A stretch of 64,000 nucleotides of DNA from Typhlomys cinereus (taxonomy: Eukaryota > Chordata > Mammalia > Rodentia > Platacanthomyidae), in the NCBI GenBank assembly GCA_023101885.1, contig JALPQD010000207.1:1555844-1619843 (forward strand). The letters run 5' to 3'. Below are positions 47,217 to 58,572 of the stretch, one piece after another. Numbering within the stretch: the first letter of the stretch is position 1; the number at the start of each line of letters is the position of its first letter. The notes under the pieces are model-generated. The model had not been told where the DNA came from. It saw only the letters and a list, made by a program, of their open reading frames with translations, and did no database searches. Made by a program: the position numbers and the translations under genes.

Positions 47217-47390
47217 AAGGAAAAGGTGGAAGAGGAAAAGGAGGAGGAGAAGGAAAAGAAGGAGGAAAAGGGGAGGAAGAAGAGGATGAGGAGAAGGAAG
47301 AGGAGGAGGAAGAGGAGGAGGAAGAGGAGTAGGAGGAGGAAAAAAGGAGGAAAAGGGGAGGAAGAAGAGGATGAGGAGAAGGAAGAGAAG

Positions 47391-47421
<31 letters not shown>

Positions 47422-47484
47422 TAAAAAGGAGGAAAAGGGGAGGAAGAAGAGGATGAGGAGAAGGAAGAGGAGGAGGAAGAGGAG

Positions 47485-47522
<38 letters not shown>

Positions 47523-47552
47523 AGAGAGGAGGAGGAGGAAAAGGAGGAAGAA

Positions 47553-47587
<35 letters not shown>

Positions 47588-47692
47588 GGAGGAGGAGGAG
47601 GAGGAGGAGGAGGAAGAGGAGGAGGAGGAGGAGGAGGAGGAGGAGGAGGAGGAGGAGGAGGAGGAGGAGGAGGAGGAGGAGGAGGGGAACAG
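47217..47692 (+). repeat. 475-bp purine tract (GGA/GAA), partly higher-order
   Basis: The plus strand is nearly all G and A with only a handful of T. A longer unit beginning 'ggaggaaaaggggaggaaga' recurs at 47261, 47346 and 47428 (spacing 85 and 82 bp). The right part is near-pure (GGA)n. The 239-codon poly-Ser and 192-codon Leu/Ser frames on the minus strand are translations of the repeat. Confidence 0.95.
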
Positions 47693-47944
47693 CCAAACTG
47701 CCCATGGAAGGAATGTGTGAAAGTTCACACAAACATTCAGACCAGTACCTAGCAACGTCTGCAGAGCACACTACCTTCATTCTCAGTCTGTCAGTAAGAC
47801 AAACGGCTCCTTAATTTTGTCTTTACCTTTGCTGAAACAGAGCCAAATAATCCAAAGAGTTAACGTATCTTTAGAACGCTAACAGGGCCTGGTGGCCTAA
47901 TCCCAGCTGAAACAGCCCAAATCCCAAAGAGTTAACACATCTTT

Positions 47945-48165
47945 AGAAAGCCAGCTGGACTGGTGGCACAGGCGTGTAATGCCAGCCACTCAGGAAGCTG
48001 AGGCAGAGAATTTCAAGTTCAAGGTGGACTTGGCAACTTAGCGAGACCCTGTTTCAGAAAGAAAGAAGTGCAAAGATCTGGGCCTACAATGCAGAGCCTC
48101 ACACTTGCCTAGCATGTGTGAGGTGCTGGGTTTAACCCCAGCATTGCAACAACAATCATAAAAGT
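47945..48165 (+). mobile_element. B1-ID dimeric SINE (B1-dID type)
   Basis: A B1 left part ('gtggcacaggcgtgtaatgc', 'actcaggaagctgaggcag', 'gcgagaccctgtttcag') is joined to an ID-like right part ('cacttgcctagcatgtgtga', 'gctgggtttaaccccagc'). Confidence 0.85.
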
Positions 48166-48984
48166 CCTGTCCCTCTATTCTACTGACCCTGAAACTTCTC
48201 CAGTTAGCAGAGAGGGAGCCAAGAATGACAATGCTTTGCTGCAGACCATTCCCCTCCATGGACCCAGACCTCTAAAACGTGAGTTGTCTCCCTCTAAGCT
48301 ATGTCTCTTGGGCATTTATCACCATTTTGTAAACACTGACAGTACAATGGTTTCATTTTCCTTTCAGAAAAATCCTCGTATTCTTTCAATGGCCATTCAT
48401 GAGAGCTGTGCACCATGTAATATTGCAAGTGGGCTGGAGTTTGCAATTGAAGAACAGTAGGGAAGTGATGTGTGAATTTGCGGGTTGCCGTGGGAGAATC
48501 TACTGTATTTCTGGGCCTCCACAGAAAAAGAGGCTTCCTGACTCCCAAAGTCCTATTCTCTAGAAATGTAGCAGCTAAGACAGAGCAGCGTCCCGTCTTC
48601 TGAACAAGCCACTAAGGCCAGAGCAAACTGTAAAAGTGCTTAGGAAACTTCAACAGCTGCATATCAGCCAGAGGGGGGCAGACTTGGAAAAGGTCTTTTC
48701 AGTTGCTCCTTGCCGTGAACCTGAGAGATGTGTCAGGAGTTAAGAGTTGAGTCCAATGTGCACGGCGATTCACCCAGCAATGGAGAAGAATGAACCGAAA
48801 TGTAAAACTGGTGTTTAGCCAGAAAGACCCCAAAAGTAAAAAAGATGGAAAATAAGGGAGAAAATAGAGGGGATGGGCTATTTGAAGAAAGGAATGAATT
48901 CCATTTCTGTCACACGCTATAGAGCCCACAATGTGTCCTGTGGCGCCTCTGGCCGAGAATTCCTCAGAGGGAAATGTTGAATTT
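48166..48984. other. unassigned, no gene seen
   Basis: No recognised element and only short frames. Confidence 0.45.
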
Positions 48985-49215
48985 TCTTTTCAGTTCTGGG
49001 GATGGAATCCAGGACCTCATGCATGCTAAACAAGGATGTTACCACGGACCTGTATCCCCACCCCTGTGTGCCCTCTTTCTTTTGAATTGGTCTCTCTGAG
49101 TTGCCTAGACTGGCTTTGAACACACTCTACCGGAGAGACCTTGAACTTGGAATCTTCTCACCTCAGTCTCCTGCGTAGCCAGGATTAGGCCTGTACCACC
49201 AGACCCAGTTCAACG
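48985..49215 (-). mobile_element. B1-ID dimeric SINE, antisense
   Basis: The complement of the ID part ('ctggggatggaatccaggac') comes first, then the complement of B1 ('ctctgagttgcctagactgg', 'tgcgtagccaggattagg'). Confidence 0.85.
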
Positions 49216-49602
49216 CTTTATTTTTAAATAAGGTCAGCTGCATAATGTGCTAAGCCCACTACAAAATGGAAAAAAAAAAGTGGCTCCTTGTTCTCATATT
49301 AAGAATGTCAAGATAACAGGAGGCACTTTAGCAAACACAAGAACTTCAGAACACGACCCCGTGTGGCTTGGGGGCCACACCCCAGAGAGCCGGCTTTGAT
49401 TGCAAAGTGTAGAGCCTGTTTGAATAAAAGGACACCTGAAATTTCGTCTCTACTTAGAAGGAAGAATCCGCGTTCAATGTGTTGTGTCCCGGAGAGTGAA
49501 GTTCTCCTACAACTGCATTCTGTGCAAAGAGAAAATGGAACACTGTTCTTCTAAACCAGTAGTGCAGGCTGAGAGAATTTTTAAGAAGTGTATATGTACA
49601 TG

Positions 49603-49637
<35 letters not shown>

Positions 49638-49680
49638 TCACATGTCATTTGAGTCAAATCCACATGTGCATACCTAGAAC
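49216..49680. other. unassigned with (CA)n at 49606-49635
   Basis: No gene. A short CA microsatellite. Confidence 0.45.
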
Positions 49681-49692
49681 TCTTACTTTTTA

Positions 49693-49716
49693 AAAAATTT
49701 TTTTAATTTATTCAAT

Positions 49717-49762
<46 letters not shown>

Positions 49763-49979
49763 ACCATGGGTGAATTCGGGAACCACCATGGCCGCCTCCA
49801 CCTCCTCCTCTTTGTTTACTCTGCCCCGGGATTCACAGGCTCCGCCCTACCAGGACCAGAAGCGCAGGCCGCCCCCGCTTCGGCCCGGTGTCTATACGTG
49901 AGGTCTAGGGTCCGAACTCAGGACCTTCCGCCTGCAAGGCAGAGGCTTAACCCCTGAGCCACCTCTCCAGCCTCATCTC
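49693..49979 (-). mobile_element. tRNA-headed SINE, GC-rich younger subfamily, antisense
   Basis: Full length on the minus strand, arm TCTGC-CTTGCAG-GCGGA, (CA)n seen as TG at 49726-49760. Flanks 'tcttacttttta' (49681-49692) and 'tctcacttttta' (49980-49991) match at 11/12. Confidence 0.95.
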
Positions 49980-49996
49980 TCTCACTTTTTATAGTT

Positions 49997-50125
49997 TTTT
50001 TTTTTTTTTTTAACATGCTCACGCACGTATTAGAGGACACTTGAGCGTATGTGCCTGTGGAAGCCTCAAGGTGACACATCGGGAGTCATCATGGATTGCT
50101 AGCTCTCTCTCTCTCTCTTCACAGA
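49997..50125 (-). mobile_element. tRNA-SINE 3' part, antisense
   Basis: Poly-T (49997-50012), then 'agaggacacttgagcgtatg' and the start of the SINE body. The head is missing. A (CT)n patch follows at 50104-50120. Confidence 0.75.
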
Positions 50126-51847
50126 ACTGCTTAGAAGCAGCAAAACCTCAAGTTAGAGGTCAGGATGCAGCAACTTTTATTCAATTCTCGGTTGGGGTTG
50201 ATGTTCCCCCGAGGTGCTCACCGTAGGGTGGGGAACACAAAATCTCCTGCAACTACAGGGGAGGCGGACCGTGAACATACACACGCATGTAACCTTAAAG
50301 CTTCTCGGGGCGTGTGCAGCGAGGACCAGGGTGGAGAAGAGCCCTCTAGCGAGCGGCCGCGCGCTAGGCAGAAGGCACAGCACATGCAAAAGTGTGGGTG
50401 GAATGTTCCATACCTGGGAGCTCCCAGGGTAGCAAGAACCCCGTGTGACCCTGGCCTGTAGACCAGAGTTCAGGAATAGAGGTCTGAGAGGCCGCTGCAA
50501 CCAAGGCACTGTAAGACTTCCAAGCCAAAGTAAGGAACTGAAACTTTGAGAGGCTTTTTTTTTTTTTCCCTCCAGTTCTGAGATGGAGAGATAAAATTCC
50601 AGGCAAAGGCTACAGCGGGGTGCTCTGGAAACCGACAGGCGCTGGCGTCAGAGCCCGTCTCTGGGAACATTCTCCAGAGTAAGAAGGGGTGATCCTGAAC
50701 CCGAGGCCAGAGCACTTTTGCCAATCCTGCCAGAGCCCTGCCTCTTCTTGGGTGGGAGGTGAGCAGAGTGTATTGGGGACGTGGGGGTATGTGAGAAGTG
50801 TCATGATACAAGGGGTCATTTAGATCCACGTGTCTCTGACACATCCCATAGCCCTGATCCAGGACGCATTCTGCAAACTGGGGTTCCCTTCTCGGAGCCC
50901 AGGAACTCTGTAGCTGCCTGAGACGGGGTCAGTTTCATTCCAGCTGAGAGGCTGAAAGAAGACTGTAAAGTTTTCGTAAGAAGCAGGCATGCAAGTGGGG
51001 GAAACGCAACCGGCCAGGCCAAGGTGGTTGGGACAGAGTCTGAGAAAATACTTGTGTGTTCTCTTTGAGGAAAACCTGGCCCCACAGGCCTGGAGCTAAT
51101 CTTATCTTTGTGGAGTTCATCTACCTGCTTTCCCAACCACACTCCATGAATAGCAATCGGCAGACATCACACAGCCATCGCCCAAGTGTGGAGCCAGGAA
51201 TTCTGGATGACATTGCAACCCTTGAGACTGTCTCTGACTCCATGGTCACCTTAGGTGGAGCCCAAGGGATTTGCTGTGACCTTAGAGGAAAGTGTCAGCC
51301 GTGTGCTCAATGTGCTGTGGTTGGGAGATCCCTTAGGTCTCATTTCTACAGTTACGTCAGGTAGGACAGGCCTAGATCCTGCTTTGGTCCTGAGAGATTA
51401 TGTTGTGCCTCAGTTCTGTCTATAAAAATAAAAATGAGCAAGCGGAGTTTGAAGATTATTCGGACCCGAGGAAGTTTCTGGAACTGGGTGAGACAGGTGT
51501 GGTTGCTCACCTCACACCCAGAGAATTACAGTTCGTTTACTTCTTGGAACATAGCTTATCGAGTGCCTCCCAAGTGTCAGGCATCGTTCAAAGTGCCATG
51601 GCTGGAACTGTAATTTCATGTTTTTAAATATTAGGTGGAGTCCGCGGAGCTAAAGGAAATCAGGAGAGAGCCTTCCCTCCCTTGGTCTACCTCACCAGTG
51701 AGTCACCCACCACTAGACTCTTCTCCAGAGTCCAGTAGTCTGGTTAGATCATTCAGAAGGCTCCGAACATGAAGAACATTTCTGACTGGTGGGTCGAAGG
51801 GGAATCAGTAGGTAGCTGGTATCACTTTAGCACTGGGGAAGAGTTAT
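50126..51847. other. unassigned 1.7 kb, GC-rich in part
   Basis: 50300-50480 has a small CpG cluster including 'gagcggccgcgcgctaggc'. Frames of 98-124 codons occur on both strands, overlapping each other, with no recognisable domain. No gene called. Confidence 0.45.
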
Positions 51848-51861
51848 TTGAGCCAGTTATT

Positions 51862-52145
51862 TTTTTTTTAATTTTTTTATTATTATTTATTCAATTGTGT
51901 GTGTGCGTATGTATGTGTGCGCGCATGTGTGTCTGTGTGTGTGTAGAACCACGGACGAATCGCGAACCACCATGGACGCCTCCACCTCCTTCTGCCCCGG
52001 GATTCACAGGCTCCGCCCTACCAGGACCAGAAGCGCAGGCCGCCCCCGCTTCTGCCTGGCGTCTATACGTGGGGTCTAGGATCCGAACTCAGGACCTTCC
52101 GCCTGCAAGGCAGAGGCTTAATCCCTGAGCCACCTCTCCAGCCCC
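51862..52145 (-). mobile_element. tRNA-headed SINE, GC-rich younger subfamily, antisense
   Basis: Full length. Perfect 14-bp target-site duplication TTGAGCCAGTTATT (51848-51861 and 52146-52159). Confidence 0.97.
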
Positions 52146-52194
52146 TTGAGCCAGTTATTAACAGGTGATAATTTCCTCCATCTACTGCAGCAAA

Positions 52195-52552
52195 ACGCAG
52201 CCTACTAGGTGGTCTCAAACAGCAGGCATTTATTCTCTCAGGGTTCTGGAGACTTAGCACAGCGTGTTCCTGCTGAAGGTTTAGGGAAGGATCCTTCTGG
52301 CCGCTTCTGTTTCCTGTGGTTTTCAGAAATTCTTAACATTCTTGGTTCATCACAGAATAAAGGTGACCCCGGCTTTTGCCTACATTTGGTTTCCCCTCTG
52401 TGTGTCTACAAACCTTTGCTTGGACACCTACCAATGGATTTTGAAGCCACCATAATTACATCGGCAAAGACCTATTTCCAAGTAGGGTTATATTCATAAA
52501 AGTTAGGAGTTAGGACTTCGATATGTCCTTTAGGGTGGCGCACCTGAAGGCA
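52195..52552 (-). mobile_element. ancient MLT1-type LTR, antisense
   Basis: 'ctcaaacagcaggcatttat', 'tctcagggttctggagactt' and 'tacatcggcaaagacctatt' follow the antisense order of an ancient MLT1-like LTR. Ends are eroded. Confidence 0.65.
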
Positions 52553-52715
52553 CGGCACTGATTTAAGTTAATGGCTCACCAAGAGGTACCACTACCAGCA
52601 GGTGCCAATACCAGGACCACAAGTGCTGAATAGGAGATTAAGACTCCGCCATGACTTTTAGGGGGACACACCTGAATGCTCAACACTGATTTAAGTTAAT
52701 GGCTCACCAAGAGGG
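52525..52715. repeat. 128-bp offset tandem duplication with identical 31-bp core
   Basis: The 31-bp stretch starting 'cactgatttaagttaatggc' occurs at 52556-52586 and 52684-52714 with no difference. The ~30 bp before each copy is similar but diverged ('tttagggtggcgcacctgaa' against 'tttagggggacacacctgaa'). Confidence 0.88.
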
Positions 52716-52998
52716 TTTTGGAAGGAGTAACCATCAAGATATAGATAGCAAGACAAGGCATAGTCTGTAGATAATAGAAAAGGAATAATAAAACCAACTG
52801 AAAGTTTTTGATACCATATTGATCATTGACTTTATACAATGTCAACAATAAAATATTCCTGTCAACACCTGCAAGTACAGTGGTGTATAGATTGGTAAAC
52901 TGTTTGTTCTAATTTCCTGCAGTTATCACAGAAAAAAAAAAAGACTTGAAAGAAATTTACTTTCTTAGCAGTTCTCAAGGCAAAGAGTTCAAGATCTA

Positions 52999-53232
52999 GG
53001 CTTGGAGAGATGGCTCAGGGGTTAAGACTCTGCCTCACGAACACAAGGTCCTGAGTTCAGATCCCAGGTCCAACAAAAAAAACACCAGGTGGAAACGATG
53101 GTGTCCTGCCCTTCTGGTCCTGGTGGGCGGAACCTGAGAAATCCCAGCGTGAAGTGAAAAGGAGGTAGAAGCAATCCAGGATAATTCTTGAAGTCACCCT
53201 TGGTCCTCCACAGGGACATACAGTGCCCTCTG

Positions 53233-53277
<45 letters not shown>
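52999..53277 (+). mobile_element. tRNA-headed SINE
   Basis: Head 'ggcttggagagatggctcag', body, (CA)n at 53238-53274. No A-tail after the CA tract, which is unusual. The 205-codon minus-strand frame crosses the SINE and is a shadow. Confidence 0.92.
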
Positions 53278-53281
<4 letters not shown>

Positions 53282-53797
53282 TTAAAGGTTCAAGCTGTCT
53301 CAAGACCTCGCTTCTTTGTTTGCACAGTCTTCTATCATTCGTGTGTCTCAGAATTCCTGCTCTTACATGCACACAGGGTTCCAATAACTTTACTTTAACT
53401 TGACTACTCTTTTTAAAGAGCTGCCTTCTTGTGAGGAACTGTGGACCCTGCATCTGAGCAGGCCCAGGTGCTGGGCCACTGACAGGCAGGAGAGAGTTAA
53501 CAGTGAAACAGGGAGTTCTCCCCTTGGTATCTGGGAGAATGGATTTCAGGGGGAAATCCATTCCCTGGAAAGGACACCCCTGAACTCTGTTAATACACAC
53601 AGTGTGGTTTACATTTGGATACCTGCGTGAACATGACACTTTCAGAAAATAAAAAAAATGTTATTTAAAAAGACATTGTCTCCAAATGCAGTTACATTCT
53701 GAGACATTGGGCAGTTAGGACTTAATACATGTATTTTATGTCTTTTAAGATTCATTCCAAATGTTTTTGAACCTAACTACTAAATAGTTTAGGTTCT
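53278..53797. other. unassigned, MLT1-like scrap near 53675-53745
   Basis: 'attgtctccaaatgcagtta' and 'gggcagttaggacttaatac' recall the antisense MLT1-type block. A short inverted repeat (TGGATTTC/GAAATCCA) sits at about 53539-53559. No gene. Confidence 0.45.
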
Positions 53798-54070
53798 TGG
53801 CCTGCAAGGCAGCTCAGTGTGTGAAGGTAGAAGGTGGGCTGCATGCAAATCTGACAACCGGGGGCTGGAGAGGTGGCTCAGGGGGTAAGTCTCCGCCTTG
53901 CAGGCAGAAAGTTTTGAGTTCGGCTCCTAGACCCCACGTATAGACGCTGGGCGGAAGCGGGGGCGGCCTGCACCTTTGGTCCTGGTAGGGCGGAGCCTAT
54001 GAATCCCAAGGCAGAGTAAACAAGGAGGAGGTTGGAGGCGTCCATGGTGGTTCCCGAATTTGCCCGTGGT

Positions 54071-54108
<38 letters not shown>

Positions 54109-54318
54109 TACACACACATGCACACACATACATGCACATACATACATACACACAAGCACACACACGCATACACACACAATTGAATAAAAAAAAACCCCCA
54201 AAACCTGACAACCTATGTTTGATCCCAGATCCGACGAGAGAACCAACCTCTGAAGGTTGTCTGGCCTCCACATGTGCACCTTGGGATGCATGCCTGCTCA
54301 CTCTCTCTTTTTTTCCTC

Positions 54319-54350
<32 letters not shown>

Positions 54351-54364
54351 CCTCTCAAATAAAT
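53798..54364 (+). mobile_element. B3/B4-like SINE split by a younger SINE
   Basis: The left part (53798-53859, 'gcctgcaaggcagctcagtg') and right part (54205-54364, 'acctatgtttgatcccagat', 'gttgtctggcctccacatg') form one older tRNA SINE ending in (TC)n and AAATAAATAA. Confidence 0.85.
53860..54204 (+). mobile_element. tRNA-headed SINE, GC-rich younger subfamily, nested
   Basis: Full length with a long CA/CATA tract (54077-54180) and an A-rich tail. Flanked by a perfect CTGACAACC duplication (53851-53859 and 54205-54213) inside the older SINE. Confidence 0.95.
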
Positions 54365-54454
54365 AATCAAAAATAATTTAGTTTCTGTTATGGTAGAAGT
54401 CAAAGTTCTGCTTTTGCCAGGAAATATACTCCTATGTTTACTGATTTCTATAAT

Positions 54455-54526
54455 TTGTTCTCTGATCTCCACCCATGTGCCATGACATGTGTGTGCATAC
54501 CTTTCTCCCTCGAATGAATGAATGAG

Positions 54527-54569
<43 letters not shown>

Positions 54570-54571
54570 AT
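54455..54571 (+). mobile_element. B3/B4-like SINE 3' end with (AAAT)n
   Basis: 'ctgatctccacccatgtgcc' and 'atgacatgtgtgtgcatac' lead into (GAAT)n then (AAAT)n at 54527-54571. Confidence 0.75.
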
Positions 54572-55014
54572 GGTTTTACTATATACCAGATTTCCTTGGA
54601 TTTTCCCTATAGAGCAGATCTCTGAGAGTATAACAAGCCAACGTGAAAGGCGTTATGAAGAATTAAATTGGTAAAACTGTGTGATGGTTTCATAACGCAT
54701 TACTTCGGCAAAACACCTGATCCAAATGAATTTGGGGAGAAAGAAGTTCCATTCATCCCACAATCCCAGGGGACAGGTAGCACAGTCACGCCATCACGAG
54801 CTGAGAGAACAGGTCACATTACACGCACAGCAAGAACAGAGAGCAAAGTCCAATGCAGAAATCAACTTCTCTGCCTGCCGGACCCAACAGTTGCAAGGCA
54901 CCAACCAGATTTAGGAGTAGGTGACTTATCTGCTGAGCTATATGGCTAACCCTATAAAATAAAAGAATGTAAACCTTGAAATGGTGTCACTAGAAGTGCC
55001 TATAATTGCTCTTA
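54572..55014. other. unassigned, no gene seen
   Basis: A 93-codon frame at 54668-54949 has no recognisable domain. Confidence 0.4.
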
Positions 55015-55302
55015 TTTTATAATTTTTTGCATGTGTGTGTGTGTGTGTATACCAGAGAGCACTTGAGTGTGTGTGTCCGTGGAAGCCCAAGGGTAACATT
55101 AGGAATCATCCTGGATTGTTTTACCTCCTTATTGCTTTGTTCTGGGGTTTTCCAAGCTCTGTCTTTCAGGATTGTAATTGCCAGTTGCTGTCACATTCAC
55201 CTGGATTTTTTTGTGTGTGTGTTCTGAAATCTGGGGATCCAAACTCAGGTCTTTTTCTTGGGAGACAAAGACTTTAACCCCTAAACCATCTCCCCAGCCC
55301 TT
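55015..55302 (-). mobile_element. tRNA-headed SINE, antisense
   Basis: TG tract at 55033-55049, body, and head complement 'accatctccccagccc'. Old copy. Confidence 0.9.
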
Positions 55303-55779
55303 TCTCTACAAGTTAAACAAAAACAACTTCAGTCAATGTCATCACTCATCTGAATATTGTCATCAAACTCTTGGATATGTGTTTTATTACATTAAATCAG
55401 CAGCAAAAAACGTGTAGTAAGAGCAATCAGATGCAGTCTATAAGTAGAATTTGGAGCATGTAGAGGTACAAACTTGAGATATGAAGAACGGCTCAGTGTT
55501 GCTAGACTTCGTGTCCACTAATTGAAAATCATCAGCTATCAGCTCTCCTGTGAAAGCGAATGGGCAGCTTCTGCGGAGCCGGAGAAGATCTCAGACCTAA
55601 GGTGAGAGAACAAAGCCACAGACAATCATAAAGAAGCCAGAAGTCACCGTGAACCTGCCCACCTCAAGGAGATCCTCACACATCTCTTCTTATTCCAAAT
55701 TCATTGTGCCCTGCTCCATGTTAGCAGTTATTATATTATATATTACATTTTTCCCTGTATCATGCATTAAAATTCCATC
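55303..55779. other. unassigned, no gene seen
   Basis: No recognised element. Confidence 0.4.
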
Positions 55780-56130
55780 ACAACGATTTTCTCATGCCAG
55801 TAGAATAGTCCTAATTTCTAACAGCTGCAAAAATGCTGAACGTGAAGTTCATTCCACCATATAACTTTGTGGCCATTTCTTCGTTATTAAGCTCTGCATT
55901 GTCTAAGTTCTTTCATTATGAGTAGCAACAGAAAGAGACGGCGTTGACTAGATATTTATAAATATCCATGCAATAGACACTTCATTTGGAATGTTTTTTT
56001 TTTTTAAAAGATAGATTCCTAGGAGTAGAAGAGCTGGAGATGGGAATGTTTTCAAGCACTTGGGTCAATGTTTCTGAAGTGTGGTAAGTGCCCCTTGGGC
56101 TTATCATGTCAGCACTGAGCATGACTTGTT
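55780..56130 (-). mobile_element. ancient L1M 3' fragment, antisense
   Basis: 'cctaatttctaacagctgca', 'attccaccatataactttgt' and 'gatagattcctaggagtaga' are antisense L1M 3' landmarks. Confidence 0.65.
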
Positions 56131-56544
56131 AGAACACATGACTCTTGCCTCCAGAGGGTTGATCCCTCTTTAATTTCACTTCCTTGGTTACATGAGTTTG
56201 TGTTTTCACATGCACATTATCTTTCCTTTCTAAAAACAAATCTTCATGAGATATTGTACCTCTCTTACCATTTCACATCTCTACCAAGCATGCACAAAAG
56301 TACAATTCTTCTCAGCTTTGTTTACCAATTTCATACCTCCTTTCAGCTTCCAAAAATGAAATCCTATATTCTTTAAATAGTGAGTTCTTAGTTTTTCTTC
56401 CTGTAGTTCCTGGCAACTGTCATTTATCTTCTGTACTCATGAATTTGACTTCTAGAGATTTCTTATACAAGTGGAATACAGCATTTTTTTCTTTTTGTAA
56501 CTGCGCATTTAATAGTAGAATATCTTCAAAGTTCATTCATGTTG

Positions 56545-57727
56545 CAAGAGTCAAAGGCCCCCAAACATTATAGGCTTTTGCCATTGCTCTTGGTTGCTCT
56601 CCAAAAACTTACAATAAGACCCTATTACTGAAGATGCAACACATATGTATCACAGAACATGGGCAAAATGCAACAACTGGAACTGGTCTGAGAGCTTCCT
56701 CCTTGCTGGGTAGCTTACATAGTACTAAAGAATACTGTAGAAGCTACTGGGGGAGAAAAATAATCAAAAGTCTCATCAACCTGTGAGATCAGCAAGTTGC
56801 AATAAAAATCACCATGGCAACAGGTGACCACAAGTGTAATAGTGGCATGAGCATCAAAGAGACAACCAACTGCTTTCTGATTGGACTCAAGACCTGCTTG
56901 CAGAATGGAACACATTTCTGCGACTGTTAACTGGAACAACAACCTATAAAAGGGAAGGAAATAGATCACTAGGGAAGAACAGTTTATAAGTCGATAGGTA
57001 GAAAGACAGTACACCAAACTACTCTGTAAATACCCATTATTATGCCCCAATATTGGAAGAGCACTCAGCACTCAGCCTAGAAGTCTTCTACAACAGAGGT
57101 AGAGGATCTCAACACCCTGACAGGATGCAGCCTAGGGTAATGAAAGTGAAGTGGACATCAACAACCAGCCAGAATGAAGAGTATCGGTGACTCACTCAGA
57201 ATCAGGCCAACCTAATCTCTCTCCAGCCTAAAGCTCAGGTAACCTTGTGGAAGATGGAGCAGTAAAATTGTAAGAGCTTAAATTGGGAAGGTCCACCGTT
57301 GAACAAGTCATTTCACTCAAGGCAGGGCTGTTGCATCCAGGAACTCACTGCAATGAGATTTCCTGCATAAAGACTGACACACCAACCTGCCCCATAGACT
57401 AGTGAGATAATTGCATGTAGAGGAAAACTCGGGGACTAGGACTGGATAAGTGAAGAGGAATGCCCCTATCAGTGGGGTAGCTCAAGGAGGGGGCTACAGA
57501 GGCCTGAACCCTCACAAGAGTAGACAAGTCAGAGGGAACCCTGGGGTCCATAGAAGCAGACAGGCAGGAGGGTGGGAGGGAGTGGGATGGATTGATGAAG
57601 GAAGGGGAGGGAGGAAAGTAGGGGAGAAAAGAAGAAGGGGGAAAGGGGGAGTTAGGGATAAATACTCAATATGCTTATAAAACTAGGAAAAAGAAAAAAA
57701 TAATAAAAAAGAAAATGAAAAAAGATG
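56545..57727 (+). mobile_element. L1 3' UTR insertion with G-rich tract
   Basis: The longest copy (~1.18 kb) of the L1 3' end also seen at 14192 and 17405. It starts near 'gtcaaaggcccccaaac', carries 'tagacaagtcagagggaacc' and 'ctggggtccatagaagca', a G-rich tract (57568-57650), and an A-rich tail (57690-57727). It interrupts an older antisense L1M. Confidence 0.85.
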
Positions 57728-58179
57728 TATCAGAGTCTCCTTTCTTTTTAAGGTTAAACAATATTCCAATGTATGTAATATTTAATCTCTTATTTATCTT
57801 TCAATCTGTCGATGAACATTTAGATTGCTTTTGCTTCTGCCTATCAGGAATAATGCTTCTATGATCATTGTGTATAAATATATAGTATTTTGAAGCCAAG
57901 CTTTTAAGTCTTTGGGGATAAATAAAGTTGGAATTAGAATTTGTGGTTCATGTAATAATTCTACCTTAAAAATTTGAGCAACTTCTGTGTTACAAAGACT
58001 ACTCTAGTTTATATCCCTGCTAACAATGCATAAAGATTTCTATTCTCTGCCCCCTTGCTAGCATTTGTATTCTGTTTTTGTAATATGCACAGTTCTAGTG
58101 GTTAGGAGGTGATGTTTCATTGTTATTTTTGATTTATAGTTCTCTAATGATTAGTGATATTGAACAGCTTTTCATATGT

Positions 58180-58182
<3 letters not shown>

Positions 58183-58226
<44 letters not shown>
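58183..58226. repeat. (AT)n microsatellite
   Basis: About 22 uninterrupted AT units inside the old L1M. The Ile/Tyr frames here are shadows. Confidence 0.97.
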
Positions 58227-58229
<3 letters not shown>

Positions 58230-58572
58230 TTCTGAAGAACAATCTATTGAAATCCTTAGGCCATTTTCAAATGAGGTTATTTACTTTTGTTATTGTTACC
58301 GTGCAGTCATTATTTAAATATTCTGAACACCAACGTTTTGCTTGATATTTGATTGGCAAATGTTTTCTCCAGTTCTGTAGGCTGCCTGTTTACTTTAGTG
58401 ACTATTCGAGTGACATGTGGGAGATTGTAAGTTTGGTATAGATCCATATGTTGCCTCTCTCTTTCTCTCTTTCTTTCTCTCTGTTTGATGAATCTATTCA
58501 AAGGGAGGAAAATTTGTATCCCATTCAGCTAATCACAGTGCTAACAAAGCAAACCGACAGCTTATTTTATGT

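Larger units (their letters stand above)
56390..58440 (-). mobile_element. ancient L1M fragment, antisense, split by a younger L1
   Basis: The first piece (56390-56540: 'gaatttgacttctagagatt', 'ttcattcatgttgcaaga') and second piece (57728-58440: 'aacaatattccaatgtatgt', 'ctctaatgattagtgatatt', 'ggcaaatgttttctccagtt') join in L1M antisense order. An (AT)n at 58183-58226 lies inside. Confidence 0.85.

Noticed and set aside
47036..47755. 239-codon serine-rich frame, the longest in the window
   Set aside because: It is a translation of the (GGA)n purine tract; other frames and the opposite strand are equally open.
53022..53639. 205-codon minus-strand frame
   Set aside because: Crosses a SINE and its CA tract; part reads Cys-Val-Cys-Val from the repeat.
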